Numbered from the stretch's first letter, positions 1 through 7,063 are shown. The stretch: DNA of 7,579 bases from Verrucomicrobiales bacterium (GCA_003483645.1 DMYM01000361.1:1-7579); one strand, 5' to 3'. The notes: generated from the sequence alone by a model not told the origin. Translations and numbers: made by a program.

Positions 1-160
1 GATCAATCGAACCGGCATCGGCAATGGTATCGCTCAACCGCGCCAGCAGGTAACCCAGACTGAGCGGTCCCCGGAACTCGCTCGGCAAAAGCTTGAGGGT
101 GAGATAAAACGAGCGCGAAACCTCACGCAGGATGTCGGTGCCGAGTTCTGCCGTGTTCAT
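1..160 (-). CDS. Squalene/phytoene synthase family protein, N-terminal part (runs off the left edge)
   Basis: The minus strand reads 53 codons from an ATG at 160-158 to the window edge, so the 3' part is missing. The peptide contains SRSFYLTLKLLP (residues 15-26) and RLSDTIAD (41-48). These match the N-terminal conserved blocks of head-to-head prenyl synthases, and D44 and D48 form the first DxxxD diphosphate/Mg2+-binding motif. Enzymes of this family join two farnesyl or geranylgeranyl diphosphates to make squalene, presqualene diphosphate or phytoene, for hopanoids, sterols or carotenoids; this fragment cannot show which. The start lies about 14 residues before SRSF, which fits the family. 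No Shine-Dalgarno sequence is visible upstream. The gene is divergent from hemW, and the 5' ends overlap if hemW starts at 132 or 153. Confidence 0.85.
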   Translation of the reverse strand, partial: MNTAELGTDILREVSRSFYLTLKLLPSEFRGPLSLGYLLARLSDTIADAGSID

Positions 161-1322
161 CGCCCGCGGGAGACTGCCCGCTCCCCGACCCGATCACCAA
201 TCACAAATCACGATAACCTTCATTCACCTCTACCTCCATATTCCTTTCTGTCACCACATCTGCCCCTACTGCTCATTTTACAAGCACACCCCGGGGAACA
301 CGGACATGGCGCGCTTTGTTGACGCCCTTCTGGCGGAGGCCGGGGACCGGGCCTCCAGATTGCCGATCCCGGGCCTCGAAACGGTCTACCTCGGCGGCGG
401 CACTCCCAGCATGCTCTCCCCTTTCCTCCTCCGACGACTCTTGGAGGGTCTGCGGGAGATTTTCAGAATTCTGCCAGGAGCGGAAATCAACCTGGAGGCG
501 AATCCGGCGACTTTCGGGCGGCGGACTGCAGCCTCCTACATGGATCTCGGAATCTCGCGGGTTTCTCTGGGGGCGCAATCCTTTGACCCGGAGAATCTCA
601 CCGCTCTGGGAAGAACGCACGGCCCATCCGAGATCACACGATCTTTCGCTCTCCTCCGGAAGGCCGGGATCGAGAACGTGAGCGTAGATCTCATCTTCTC
701 CATCCCCGGTCAGTCCCTGAGTCAGTGGCGGCACAGCCTGGAAAAGACCCTGAGCCTCTCACCCCCCCACATCTCGGCCTACAATCTCACCTACGAGGAA
801 GACACGCCCTTTTTCGAACGGTTTCAGCAAGGCCTCTACCACGACAAGGAAGATCTCAACGCGGAGATGTTCGAACTCGCACACAAACTGCTCACCCAAC
901 ACGGATTCCGCCATTATGAGACATCCAATTACGCCCATCCAGGATTCGAGAGCTGCCATAATCGGGCCTACTGGGCCGGGAAGGACTACCTCGGCCTCGG
1001 CCCATCAGCGGTGTCCACCATCGCGGGACGCCGCTGGAAGAACATTCCAGACACTCGGCAATACGTCCAACTGGTCGAGCAGACCGGTCACGCCGAGCAT
1101 GAAGTGGAAGATCTCACCGAAGCCCAACTCGATCTCGAACGCATCGCCCTCATGCTGCGAACGGACCAGGGCGTCCATCGCCGCCACCTTGGCGCAGTAT
1201 CGGCGGAGCGCATTGAGCACACGATTGAGGAGGGTCTTGCAGGATGGGATGGAGACCATCTGCGCCTCCTTGGCAGGGGCCCCCTGCTGGTGGACTCCAT
1301 CGTTTCCCACCTGGCGGATTGA
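132..1322 (+). CDS. hemW: HemW, radical-SAM haem chaperone (formerly annotated as HemN-like coproporphyrinogen oxidase)
   Basis: This is a cytoplasmic radical-SAM protein. HemW binds haem and a [4Fe-4S] cluster and is thought to hand haem to target proteins; it does not act as the oxygen-independent coproporphyrinogen oxidase HemN. Numbered from 132, C40-x3-C44-x2-C47 (IPFCHHICPYCSFYKH) is the cluster motif, and it lacks the extra C typical of true HemN (CxxxCxxCxC). LGGGTPS follows at about 87-93, then SLGAQSF, a VDLIFSIPGQ strand, YNLTYEEDTPF, and HYETSNYAHPGFESCHNRAYW with the GLGPSA end of the barrel. A C-terminal HemN_C-like segment closes the protein. Length is near the usual 370-390. 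The start is unresolved: 132 is the only upstream ATG, but residues 1-31 look non-coding and overlap the divergent gene. GTG at 153 or ATT at 222 (giving the usual HLYLHIPFC beginning) are alternatives. The gene is probably co-transcribed with pyrD, 60 bases downstream. Confidence 0.92.
   Translation: MSVPSSAVFIARGRLPAPRPDHQSQITITFIHLYLHIPFCHHICPYCSFYKHTPGNTDMARFVDALLAEAGDRASRLPIPGLETVYLGGGTPSMLSPFLLRRLLEGLREIFRILPGAEINLEANPATFGRRTAASYMDLGISRVSLGAQSFDPENLTALGRTHGPSEITRSFALLRKAGIENVSVDLIFSIPGQSLSQWRHSLEKTLSLSPPHISAYNLTYEEDTPFFERFQQGLYHDKEDLNAEMFELAHKLLTQHGFRHYETSNYAHPGFESCHNRAYWAGKDYLGLGPSAVSTIAGRRWKNIPDTRQYVQLVEQTGHAEHEVEDLTEAQLDLERIALMLRTDQGVHRRHLGAVSAERIEHTIEEGLAGWDGDHLRLLGRGPLLVDSIVSHLAD
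193..213. repeat. Three tandem ATCACNA heptamers in the synthase/hemW divergent region
   Basis: ATCACCA (193-199), ATCACAA (200-206) and ATCACGA (207-213) lie head to tail without spacers and differ only at the sixth base. On the other strand the unit reads TNGTGAT. They sit between the start of the minus-strand prenyl synthase gene (160) and the first conserved HemW codons (from about 225). A repeated-site operator for either gene is possible, but this is inference: no regulator is encoded in the window, and the repeat could be chance. Confidence 0.5.
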
Positions 1323-1382
1323 ACGCCCCCACTCCCTTCTTGCTCCCGGCCATCTGGTCGAGCATAACGGCGGCAGGAAAAC

Positions 1383-2423
1383 ATGCTCGAAGGCACCTAC
1401 CCGCTGGCGCGCAAGCTCCTGTTCCGCCTCAACCCCGAACGGGCCCATGACTGGTCACTCGCCGCCCTGCGGCTCGCGGAAAACTGCGGCGTCCTGAAAG
1501 GCCTGGCTGGCGATTCGCCGGGCCAGGCACCGGTGGAATGCATGGGACTGACCTTCCCCAATCGCCTCGGCCTCGCCGCAGGCATGGACAAGGAAGGCAA
1601 TGCCATTGACGCCTTCGGCCGCCTGGGATTCGGCTTCATAGAAATCGGGACCATCACTCCACGTCCCCAGGATGGCAATCCCAGGCCCCGCCTCTTCCGC
1701 CTCCCCGAACACGAGGCCATTATCAACCGGATGGGGTTCAATAACCCCGGCGTCGCAGAGGGCGTTGCAAACGTGCGGAAGTCAAAGAGCTTTCAGGGCG
1801 TGATCGGCTTCAATATCGGCAAGAACAAGGACACCCCCAATGAGCAGGCCATCGATGACTACCTGACCTGCCTGCGGGAGGCCTGGCCAGTGGCGGATTA
1901 CATCGCGGTGAACCTGTCCTCGCCCAACACGCCGGGCTTGAGGGATCTCCAGGGCCCTGAGCCCGCCGCCCGCCTTCTCGATCGTCTGCAGAGTGAGCGC
2001 GACATCCTGCTCCGGGAGACCGGTCGTCAGGTCCCCCTTGCCATCAAGGTCGCCCCCGATCTTCAGACCGGGGAGATCCGCGCCTTGAGCAGGGTCTTTC
2101 TCGATCATGGTCTCGATTCCCTCATCGCCACCAACACCACCGTTGAGCGCCCGGAGGTGGATGCTCACCCATCCCACACCGAAGCAGGCGGACTGTCTGG
2201 CGCTCCCCTGACGAAAAGCTCCACCGAAGTGATCTCCGCCTTTCACCACGAACTTGGTGACCGGATCCCGATCATCGGTGTGGGGGGCATCATGTCGGCC
2301 GTCGATGCGGCAGCAAAATTCTCTGCCGGCGCCACTCTCCTCCAACTCTATACCGGGTTCATCTATCACGGACCGAAATTGATCCGAAATATTTTGAATA
2401 GCTCTGCGGCTTCTGCGTCCTAA
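1383..2423 (+). CDS. pyrD: Dihydroorotate dehydrogenase (quinone), class 2
   Basis: This enzyme oxidises dihydroorotate to orotate in pyrimidine synthesis and passes electrons through FMN to membrane quinone. The 346-residue product is close to E. coli PyrD in length. An amphipathic N-terminal extension (about 1-45), used by class 2 enzymes for membrane association and quinone access, precedes the TIM barrel. Recognisable blocks are NRLGLAAGMDKEG (60-72, FMN site with K70), NRMGFNNPG (about residue 117), NLSSPNTPGLR (177-187) and the phosphate-binding GVGGIMS and YTGFIYHGP near the C-terminus. S180, the second Ser of the NLSS block, aligns with the class 2 catalytic base; class 1 enzymes use Cys there. 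GGCAGGA lies 4 bases before the ATG and supports this start. With no terminator or promoter apparent in the 60-base gap after hemW, the two genes are probably one transcript, although their pathways are unrelated. Confidence 0.97.
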   Translation: MLEGTYPLARKLLFRLNPERAHDWSLAALRLAENCGVLKGLAGDSPGQAPVECMGLTFPNRLGLAAGMDKEGNAIDAFGRLGFGFIEIGTITPRPQDGNPRPRLFRLPEHEAIINRMGFNNPGVAEGVANVRKSKSFQGVIGFNIGKNKDTPNEQAIDDYLTCLREAWPVADYIAVNLSSPNTPGLRDLQGPEPAARLLDRLQSERDILLRETGRQVPLAIKVAPDLQTGEIRALSRVFLDHGLDSLIATNTTVERPEVDAHPSHTEAGGLSGAPLTKSSTEVISAFHHELGDRIPIIGVGGIMSAVDAAAKFSAGATLLQLYTGFIYHGPKLIRNILNSSAASAS

Positions 2424-2452
2424 AAAGCAGAACCTCCACTTGATTGTTTCGA

Positions 2453-2481
2453 TTGCCTCGTAGAGTGCAACTGATTAAGAT
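2453..2481 (+). promoter_or_regulatory. Candidate sigma-70 type promoter for the glycine-zipper lipoprotein gene
   Basis: TTGCCT (2453-2458) and TAAGAT (2476-2481) are separated by 17 bases, each matching four of six consensus positions. Transcription would start near 2488, leaving a leader of about 28 bases before the ATG at 2516. The site lies in the gap after the pyrD stop codon, consistent with independent expression of the small lipoprotein gene. This is a pattern match only. Confidence 0.4.
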
Positions 2482-2515
2482 GGCACAAAGCAACTGAACC
2501 AAACACGAATACACC

Positions 2516-2773
2516 ATGAAAATTAAACTCCTGACCAGTCTCACAGCCGCCGTTTCTCTCCTCTTTGCGAGTTGTGCCGCCGGCCCCCATACCCAGGCCG
2601 GAGCCCTCACCGGGGCCGCCCTTGGTGGCGTAGCGGGCGCCATTATCGGCAACAATGTCGGAGATGGCGATGCCGGAACCGGAGCCCTCATCGGGGCAGC
2701 CGTCGGAGGTGCTGCTGGCGCTGCTACCGGAAATGCCAAGGATCGGCAGCAAGGCCACGTGCGTGGCTACTAG
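2516..2773 (+). CDS. Small glycine-zipper lipoprotein
   Basis: The 85-residue product begins MKIKLL with a hydrophobic stretch and a lipobox LFASC, predicting signal peptidase II cleavage before C20 and a lipid-anchored mature protein of about 66 residues. Residues 29-72 are almost entirely G, A, I, L, V and T in small-xxx-small spacing, the glycine-zipper pattern of close-packed membrane helices. The segment consists of two 27-residue copies (29-55 and 56-82) separated by a turn rich in G, D and N (45-54). The tail is polar (NAKDRQQGHVRGY). Glycine-zipper lipoproteins of this size are common in Gram-negative envelopes and usually lack an assigned function, so none is proposed. No Shine-Dalgarno sequence is visible. 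A candidate promoter lies upstream and a strong intrinsic terminator downstream, so the gene is probably monocistronic. Confidence 0.85.
   Translation: MKIKLLTSLTAAVSLLFASCAAGPHTQAGALTGAALGGVAGAIIGNNVGDGDAGTGALIGAAVGGAAGAATGNAKDRQQGHVRGY
2600..2761 (+). repeat. Imperfect 81-base tandem duplication inside the lipoprotein gene
   Basis: GGAGCCCTCAYCGGGGC occurs at 2600-2616 and again at 2681-2697, exactly 81 bases (27 codons) apart. The following codons remain alignable: GALTGAALGGVAGAIIGN against GALIGAAVGGAAGAATGN. The second copy becomes less certain towards its end. The match at DNA level suggests an in-frame duplication that doubled an ancestral single glycine-zipper helix; codon-level constraint on Gly/Ala-rich helices could explain part of the similarity. 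Confidence 0.65.
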
Positions 2774-2800
2774 AGATTTCGCACCAGTTAATCCTTTTAC

Positions 2801-2832
2801 AAAGCGGCGGGAATTCCCGCTGCTTTTTCTTT
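2801..2832 (+). terminator. Intrinsic terminator after the lipoprotein gene
   Basis: AAAGCGGCGGG (2801-2811) can pair with CCCGCTGCTTT (2816-2826) around an AATT loop, with a single G-T wobble in an otherwise complete stem. A T-rich tail (TTTTTCTTT overlapping the stem end) follows. It lies 28 bases after the lipoprotein stop codon and about 40 bases before dsbD, and probably separates the two transcripts. Confidence 0.85.
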
Positions 2833-2851
2833 GGGCCAGGTTGTGTAAAAT
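2824..2851 (+). promoter_or_regulatory. Weak candidate promoter for dsbD
   Basis: TAAAAT (2846-2851) matches five of six -10 consensus positions. The only -35 candidate is TTTTTC (2824-2829), 16 bases upstream and overlapping the T-tract of the terminator. Because that terminator should block read-through from the lipoprotein gene, dsbD needs its own promoter hereabouts; transcription would start near 2858, 15 bases before the ATG. Confidence 0.3.
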
Positions 2852-2872
2852 ACCCCCGTCACCGATCATCCA

Positions 2873-5017
2873 ATGCGACCACTCAGTCATTTTTTCGCCC
2901 CACTCATCCTCATCGCTGGATTTGCCCTTCCCGTCGAGGGGCGGGCCGAGGACTTTGATCCCTTCGCGGCCCCGGAGCAGTCCGGCAACTCAAGCAGGAT
3001 GGAATTCCTCTCCGAGATCAGGAGCATGGCGCCCGGCAAACCCTTCCAAGTTGCCATAAAGCTTACCCACCCTCCCCGCTGGCACTCCTACTTCATCAAT
3101 CCCGGTTTTGTCGGGATGTCCCTGCAAGCGAACTGGAAACTCCCACCAGGATTCAAGGCGGAGCGAGTGGCTTGGCCTGTTCCTCACATTGGCAGCACGG
3201 CCGGAAAGAAGACGTATGGCTACGAACCGCTGGTCTATCACCTCTTTGAGATCACTCCGCCACCCGACCTCAAGGTGGGTGCCCAGGTAACGGTGAGCGC
3301 CACTCCCCGGTGGCAGATCTGCGACGAGAACAACTGCCTTCCGGAACCAGGCTTCGGACGGCCGCCTTCACCCAGCGAAATCACCCTTCCGGTTGCCGCG
3401 GAAGCGGTGAACGATCCCGTCAATGCCCCGGCCTTTGCCGCGGCTCGCGCCATGCAACCGGGAGCGCTCCCCGGCAACCTGACGGTCCAGGCGAGCAAGA
3501 CGACCAGTGAGATCACCCTCCTGTTTTCTCCCGCTGATGCGATCCCGGAGGGGAAGATTCACTTTTATGATTACGAACAGGTGATGGATGCCCAGTCCGA
3601 TCCCGTCGTCGAACGGGGAGAGAACGGAGTGCGCTGGACCATCAAACGCAGCGTGGACGAATCCGATCGATCAGTCCCTGCCGGGGGCGGACTGGGTGGC
3701 ATCCTGGCCATCGGAGAGAAAGGCTACCTCGTGGAGGTGGAATATGGCACCGCCGATCGCCCCCCGGTCAACTTCGGAACCCTCCTCGCAATTCTGGGCG
3801 GAATGTTCCTGGGGGGGATGATCCTCAACCTCATGCCCTGCGTCTTTCCCGTCATCGGAATCAAGATCATGGGTTTCGTGCAACAGGCGGGCGAGGACCG
3901 CAGATCCATCCTTGTTCATGGCTTGATTTATGCGGGGGGTGTCCTGCTCTCCTTCTGGATCCTGTCCGGACTATTGCTGGGCCTGCGGGAAGGTGTGATA
4001 GGAAGTGTGGGACAGGATGTCAGCTGGGGTTACCAGTTGCAGAATCCCTGGGTCGTATGGGTTCTCATGCTCGTCATGTTCGTCCTTGCCATGAATATGT
4101 TCGGGGTCTTCGAGATCGGAGCCTCCGCAACCAGTGTGGGTGGCAACCTGACACACAAACAGGGAATGGGCGGATCATTCTTTTCCGGTGTGCTCGCCAC
4201 GGTGGTGGCTACCCCCTGCTCCGCTCCGTTCCTAGGAGTTGCCATCGGCCTCGCATTCAATCTGTCGCCCCCGCTCTTTCTCCTGGCCTTTACCATGATG
4301 GCGCTCGGGTTAGCCTTCCCCTACGTCCTCCTCTCTGCTTTTCCCAGACTGGTCGAGAAACTGCCGCGACCCGGACCCTGGATGGAATCGTTCAAGCAGG
4401 CCATGGCCTTTCTCCTGTTCGGCACCACTGGCTTTCTCCTCTGGTCGTTGCTCTCTCTCAAGGAGGTAGGTCTCGGCAAGATGCTTCCAATCGTCCTGGG
4501 GTTGACCTTCATCGGAATCGCCCTGTGGGTCTACGGCCGCTGGTGCGTCATTTCCCGGACCAGACGCACCCGGACAGTTGGTTATGTCGCCGCGATTCTC
4601 TTTTCTGGCCTTGGCCTGATGGCCTGCAAGCCGCCCCCGGTGGGTCTCGACTGGAAACCCTGGTCACCGGAGGCTGTAGAGCAGGCCCTTGAGCAGGGCA
4701 GACCTGTCTATGTGGATTTCACCGCCACATGGTGTGCGACCTGCCAGGTCAACAAGTCCCGGGGATACAACAGGGCTGTCCGGAAATTGTTTGATGCACA
4801 CAATATCCTGCCTCTCAAGGCTGATTACACCAATTACGACCCGAGAATTGCCCAGACCATTGCCGAACTGAAGAGGAGGGCTGTCCCGGTCAATGTCCTC
4901 TACCTGCCTCGCGGCGACGAACCGAAACTCACCAAGGAATTCTTTGGCTCGCGCTATATCCAAGGCTTCATCAGGGAGCACCTTGGCGAGGCGAAAACTC
5001 AATCCACCGACCAGTGA
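2873..5017 (+). CDS. dsbD: DsbD/ScsB-type thiol:disulfide interchange protein (transmembrane reductant conduit)
   Basis: The 714-residue inner-membrane protein moves electrons from cytosolic thioredoxin to periplasmic thiol proteins such as disulfide isomerases, cytochrome c maturation factors or peroxide/methionine-sulfoxide reductases. A Sec signal (residues 1 to about 25, ending EGRA) leads to a periplasmic N-domain of the DsbD/ScsB kind (WHSYFINPG; WQICDENNCLP with C150 and C155). About eight membrane helices span roughly 302-585. Two carry the conserved transmembrane Cys-Pro pair: LMPC323VFPV and ATPC449SAPF. The periplasmic C-terminal thioredoxin domain has FTATWC621ATC624. All three redox pairs are therefore present and the protein looks fully functional. 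The start codon gives a good signal peptide, but no Shine-Dalgarno precedes it. The gene appears monocistronic, between a terminator and a convergent ABC operon. CcdA alone is too short to explain it. Confidence 0.94.
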   Translation: MRPLSHFFAPLILIAGFALPVEGRAEDFDPFAAPEQSGNSSRMEFLSEIRSMAPGKPFQVAIKLTHPPRWHSYFINPGFVGMSLQANWKLPPGFKAERVAWPVPHIGSTAGKKTYGYEPLVYHLFEITPPPDLKVGAQVTVSATPRWQICDENNCLPEPGFGRPPSPSEITLPVAAEAVNDPVNAPAFAAARAMQPGALPGNLTVQASKTTSEITLLFSPADAIPEGKIHFYDYEQVMDAQSDPVVERGENGVRWTIKRSVDESDRSVPAGGGLGGILAIGEKGYLVEVEYGTADRPPVNFGTLLAILGGMFLGGMILNLMPCVFPVIGIKIMGFVQQAGEDRRSILVHGLIYAGGVLLSFWILSGLLLGLREGVIGSVGQDVSWGYQLQNPWVVWVLMLVMFVLAMNMFGVFEIGASATSVGGNLTHKQGMGGSFFSGVLATVVATPCSAPFLGVAIGLAFNLSPPLFLLAFTMMALGLAFPYVLLSAFPRLVEKLPRPGPWMESFKQAMAFLLFGTTGFLLWSLLSLKEVGLGKMLPIVLGLTFIGIALWVYGRWCVISRTRRTRTVGYVAAILFSGLGLMACKPPPVGLDWKPWSPEAVEQALEQGRPVYVDFTATWCATCQVNKSRGYNRAVRKLFDAHNILPLKADYTNYDPRIAQTIAELKRRAVPVNVLYLPRGDEPKLTKEFFGSRYIQGFIREHLGEAKTQSTDQ

Positions 5018-5022
5018 TTTCC

Positions 5023-5039
5023 GCCTGCCACCTGCAGGC
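5023..5039. other. Short hairpin in the dsbD/ABC permease convergent gap
   Basis: GCCTGC (5023-5028) and GCAGGC (5034-5039) form a perfect six-base stem with loop CACCT, six bases after the dsbD stop codon. There is no T-run on either side, so it is a poor intrinsic terminator. The rest of the 88-base convergent gap (5018-5105) holds only a weaker CCCC/GGGG pairing and nothing else I can identify. Confidence 0.25.
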
Positions 5040-5105
5040 TCCGGCATTCCCCTTGACGGACGGGGTTTCCTGGCGCGCCCACGCAACCGGCCAACTGCAT
5101 CCTTC

Positions 5106-6137
5106 TCAGTAATCCCGCCGGGCGAAAATCCAGGCCGCCAACCCTGCCACGAGCAATTCGTAACAGAGCGAACTCCCCACATCCTTCCACACGGGATGCC
5201 GCTGATCAGCGCGGCGCTCTGCCTCCGCGATGTGCGGCGGCACCTCCATGGAGGAATCATGGAACAGCGAACCAAGGAGAGACTTACCTGCCAGATCGTT
5301 GCGATCCCGATCAACGCTGATCAGATTTCTCATTTGAGCGCCCACCGCACGGGTCTTCGGTAACGGGGTCCGGAGAAAATCGAGGCACCTGTGCAGTCCT
5401 ACCATGAACTCCCCCGCGCTTTCCCGGGGTTCCACTTCCTCAATCCCCCCGTCGATCCAGTCCGGCTTCATGCCTGCCTGCGGAACAGTGTAGGCAAACT
5501 GGTAGACGATGTCTTCAGTCCATTCCGTCAGCACTGATCCTCCCCAGATAAGGCAGGCGGCAAGCAACCCGAACACAGTGGAACCTGACCAGATCGAGAT
5601 CAGAACATGCATGGCATAGACAAAGCTGAAGATGAGCACGACCAGAGGTACCGCCCAGAAAAGGCCCAGATTCCACTCTCCAAAACGAAGGCCGAAGGAC
5701 AGGAATACGATTACAGTGAATGGCAGGACCTGCAGAAAAACGAACAGGAGACTTCCCAGATACTTGCCCAGGAACAGTGTGATTCGTCGCGGCGGCTTGG
5801 AGAGCGTCAGGTCAACCGATCCCTCGCGCACGAATTCAGGGAAGATCGAGGCACAGGAAATGAGGGCCAGCACCACCGCGAACAACCCAAGCCAGTAAGG
5901 GACGATGGTATTGGTGAAGATGAGGAGATACAGTTCCCTGGACTCCTCCGTCCCCAACTGAAGGGATTCATGTTCGATGGTCCACAAGCCGAAGAAGAGC
6001 GATATGCCTCTTTGGTTGAAACCGATGGAAGCATACCCCAGCGCCACCATTCCGGAGAGCGCCAGCACGATCCAGAAGAGCTTCTGTGATCGCAGCATCC
6101 GGAACGAGTCAAGAAGGAGAACGCCAAGCGTATTCAT
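5106..6137 (-). CDS. ABC-2 type transporter permease subunit
   Basis: The 343-residue membrane protein should form the pore of an ABC-2 type exporter with the ATPase encoded just upstream. Hydrophobic segments lie at about 21-40, 78-99, 126-149, 157-182, 186-203 and 320-338. After the second comes FPEFVREGSVDLTLSKPPRRITLFLGKYLG (about 99-128), the cytoplasmic coupling region typical of this family (E/R-E-G then L-SKP-R-LGK). Residues 204-318 are polar and, by the positive-inside rule, probably extracytoplasmic. I chose the ATG at 6137 rather than the in-frame ATG at 6158 because it gives a four-base ATGA overlap with the ATPase stop codon and is preceded by GGAAGGA at six bases. Substrate is unknown; related pairs export lipids, polysaccharides, peptides or drugs. 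Confidence 0.9.
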   Translation of the reverse strand: MNTLGVLLLDSFRMLRSQKLFWIVLALSGMVALGYASIGFNQRGISLFFGLWTIEHESLQLGTEESRELYLLIFTNTIVPYWLGLFAVVLALISCASIFPEFVREGSVDLTLSKPPRRITLFLGKYLGSLLFVFLQVLPFTVIVFLSFGLRFGEWNLGLFWAVPLVVLIFSFVYAMHVLISIWSGSTVFGLLAACLIWGGSVLTEWTEDIVYQFAYTVPQAGMKPDWIDGGIEEVEPRESAGEFMVGLHRCLDFLRTPLPKTRAVGAQMRNLISVDRDRNDLAGKSLLGSLFHDSSMEVPPHIAEAERRADQRHPVWKDVGSSLCYELLVAGLAAWIFARRDY

Positions 6138-7063
6138 GACGGGTCCTTCCCTTCCCACCCGCTTTCATCAGCGACCGATTCCAGGAAGAGATCCTCCAGC
6201 GATTGGCGCACCTGACGCACCTCGGTGATGACTGACCCTCCGGAGCGCAGGGCATCGAGCACGGGCTGGACCGGTTCGGCTTCGCCCCCGGGAACCTCCA
6301 CCCGTCTCTCCTCAACCACCAACCCGTTCGCCCGGAACCTCTCAGCCATCTCCTCCCCGATTGGCCCCGCGGTAATGATCTCGAACCGGCACGACCCGGC
6401 GGTGAGTTCAGCCAGGGCGCCCTGCCTGACAACCGCTCCCTCCTTGAGAATGGCAACCGAGTCGCAGACGGTCTCCAGTTCACCAAGAAGGTGACTGTTC
6501 ACGAATACGGTCCTTCCCTCGCTCCGCAGCTTCAGGAGCAATTCACGCATTACCCGGCGCCCCTCCGGGTCGACCCCGTCCGTCGGTTCATCCAGAAAGA
6601 TCAGTTTGGGATCGTTAACCAGAGCCTGGGCGAACCCGATCCGCTGCACCATTCCCTTCGAGTAGGTTTTCAGGATGCGTTCACTGGCCTCCTCCATCCC
6701 CACCAGCCTGAGCAGGTTCCGGAGGCGTTCTCGATCCACCCGGACCCCGGCAAGACCGGCGGCGTATTGGATCACCTGACGCCCGGTGAGGTAGGCCGGG
6801 AAGCGGACATGCTCCGGCAGGTAGCCCACCTGTCGGAGGATCGGTTTGTGGCCCACCGGATACCCCAGCATTGTTCCCTCGCACCGGGTGGGATGAATGA
6901 TGGTGGTGAGAATCTTCACCAGGGTGCTCTTGCCCGCTCCATTAGGGCCAAGCAAACCGAAGATTGATCCCTCGGCAACCTGTAGCGAGATCCCCCGCAA
7001 AGCCTCGACCTTGCCCTTGTAGGTCTTCTGCACGTTCGTGAGATCGAGAATCGTAGCTGCCAT
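6134..7063 (-). CDS. ABC transporter ATP-binding protein of an ABC-2 exporter
   Basis: The 309-residue nucleotide-binding subunit powers the exporter whose permease follows it. Visible motifs in order are the A-loop region (Y15), Walker A GPNGAGKST (39-47), Q-loop GYLPE (80-84, with Glu in place of Gln as often seen in this subfamily), signature YSKGM (134-138, a common variant of LSGGQ), Walker B LIFLDEP (154-160), D-loop (GVDP, 163-166) and switch histidine H191 in NSHLL. A C-terminal extension (about 215-309) with alternating strand/helix character and the terminal VRQSLEDLFLES block is typical of drug/lipid exporter ATPases of the CcmA/NatA type. It is first in a two-gene operon, overlapping the permease start by four bases. 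No Shine-Dalgarno is seen before the ATG at 7063. Confidence 0.96.
   Translation of the reverse strand: MAATILDLTNVQKTYKGKVEALRGISLQVAEGSIFGLLGPNGAGKSTLVKILTTIIHPTRCEGTMLGYPVGHKPILRQVGYLPEHVRFPAYLTGRQVIQYAAGLAGVRVDRERLRNLLRLVGMEEASERILKTYSKGMVQRIGFAQALVNDPKLIFLDEPTDGVDPEGRRVMRELLLKLRSEGRTVFVNSHLLGELETVCDSVAILKEGAVVRQGALAELTAGSCRFEIITAGPIGEEMAERFRANGLVVEERRVEVPGGEAEPVQPVLDALRSGGSVITEVRQVRQSLEDLFLESVADESGWEGKDPS
6144..6150 (-). promoter_or_regulatory. Shine-Dalgarno sequence that fixes the ABC permease start
   Basis: On the minus strand GGAAGGA ends six bases before the ATG at 6137, inside the last codons of the ATPase gene. The alternative ATG at 6158 would place this purine run inside its own coding sequence. 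Together with the ATGA stop/start overlap, this points to translationally coupled synthesis from 6137. Confidence 0.7.

Noticed and set aside
1782..2369. Long minus-strand frame inside pyrD
   Set aside because: Shadow frame typical of high-G+C coding sequence; pyrD is certain on the plus strand.
2411..2432. TTCTGC/GCAGAA inverted repeat at the pyrD stop codon as a terminator
   Set aside because: Only six pairs with a ten-base loop and no T-run afterwards.
5049..5065. CCCC/GGGG pairing in the convergent gap as a bidirectional terminator
   Set aside because: Four pairs with a nine-base loop and no adequate T-run on either strand.
4893..5363. Plus-strand frame of 156 codons spanning the dsbD 3' end and the convergent gap
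   Set aside because: It overlaps the DsbD thioredoxin domain in another frame and the permease in antisense; no recognisable domain and no initiation signal.
5607..6089. Open frame of 160 codons on the plus strand, antisense to the ABC permease
   Set aside because: Its product is a highly polar, repeat-free sequence unlike any family I know, and it is the complement of a clearly membrane-spanning permease with matching codon pattern on the other strand.
6138..6158. ATG at 6158 as the ABC permease start
   Set aside because: It would add seven residues encoded by the ribosome-binding site itself; the ATGA overlap at 6137 is the better supported start.
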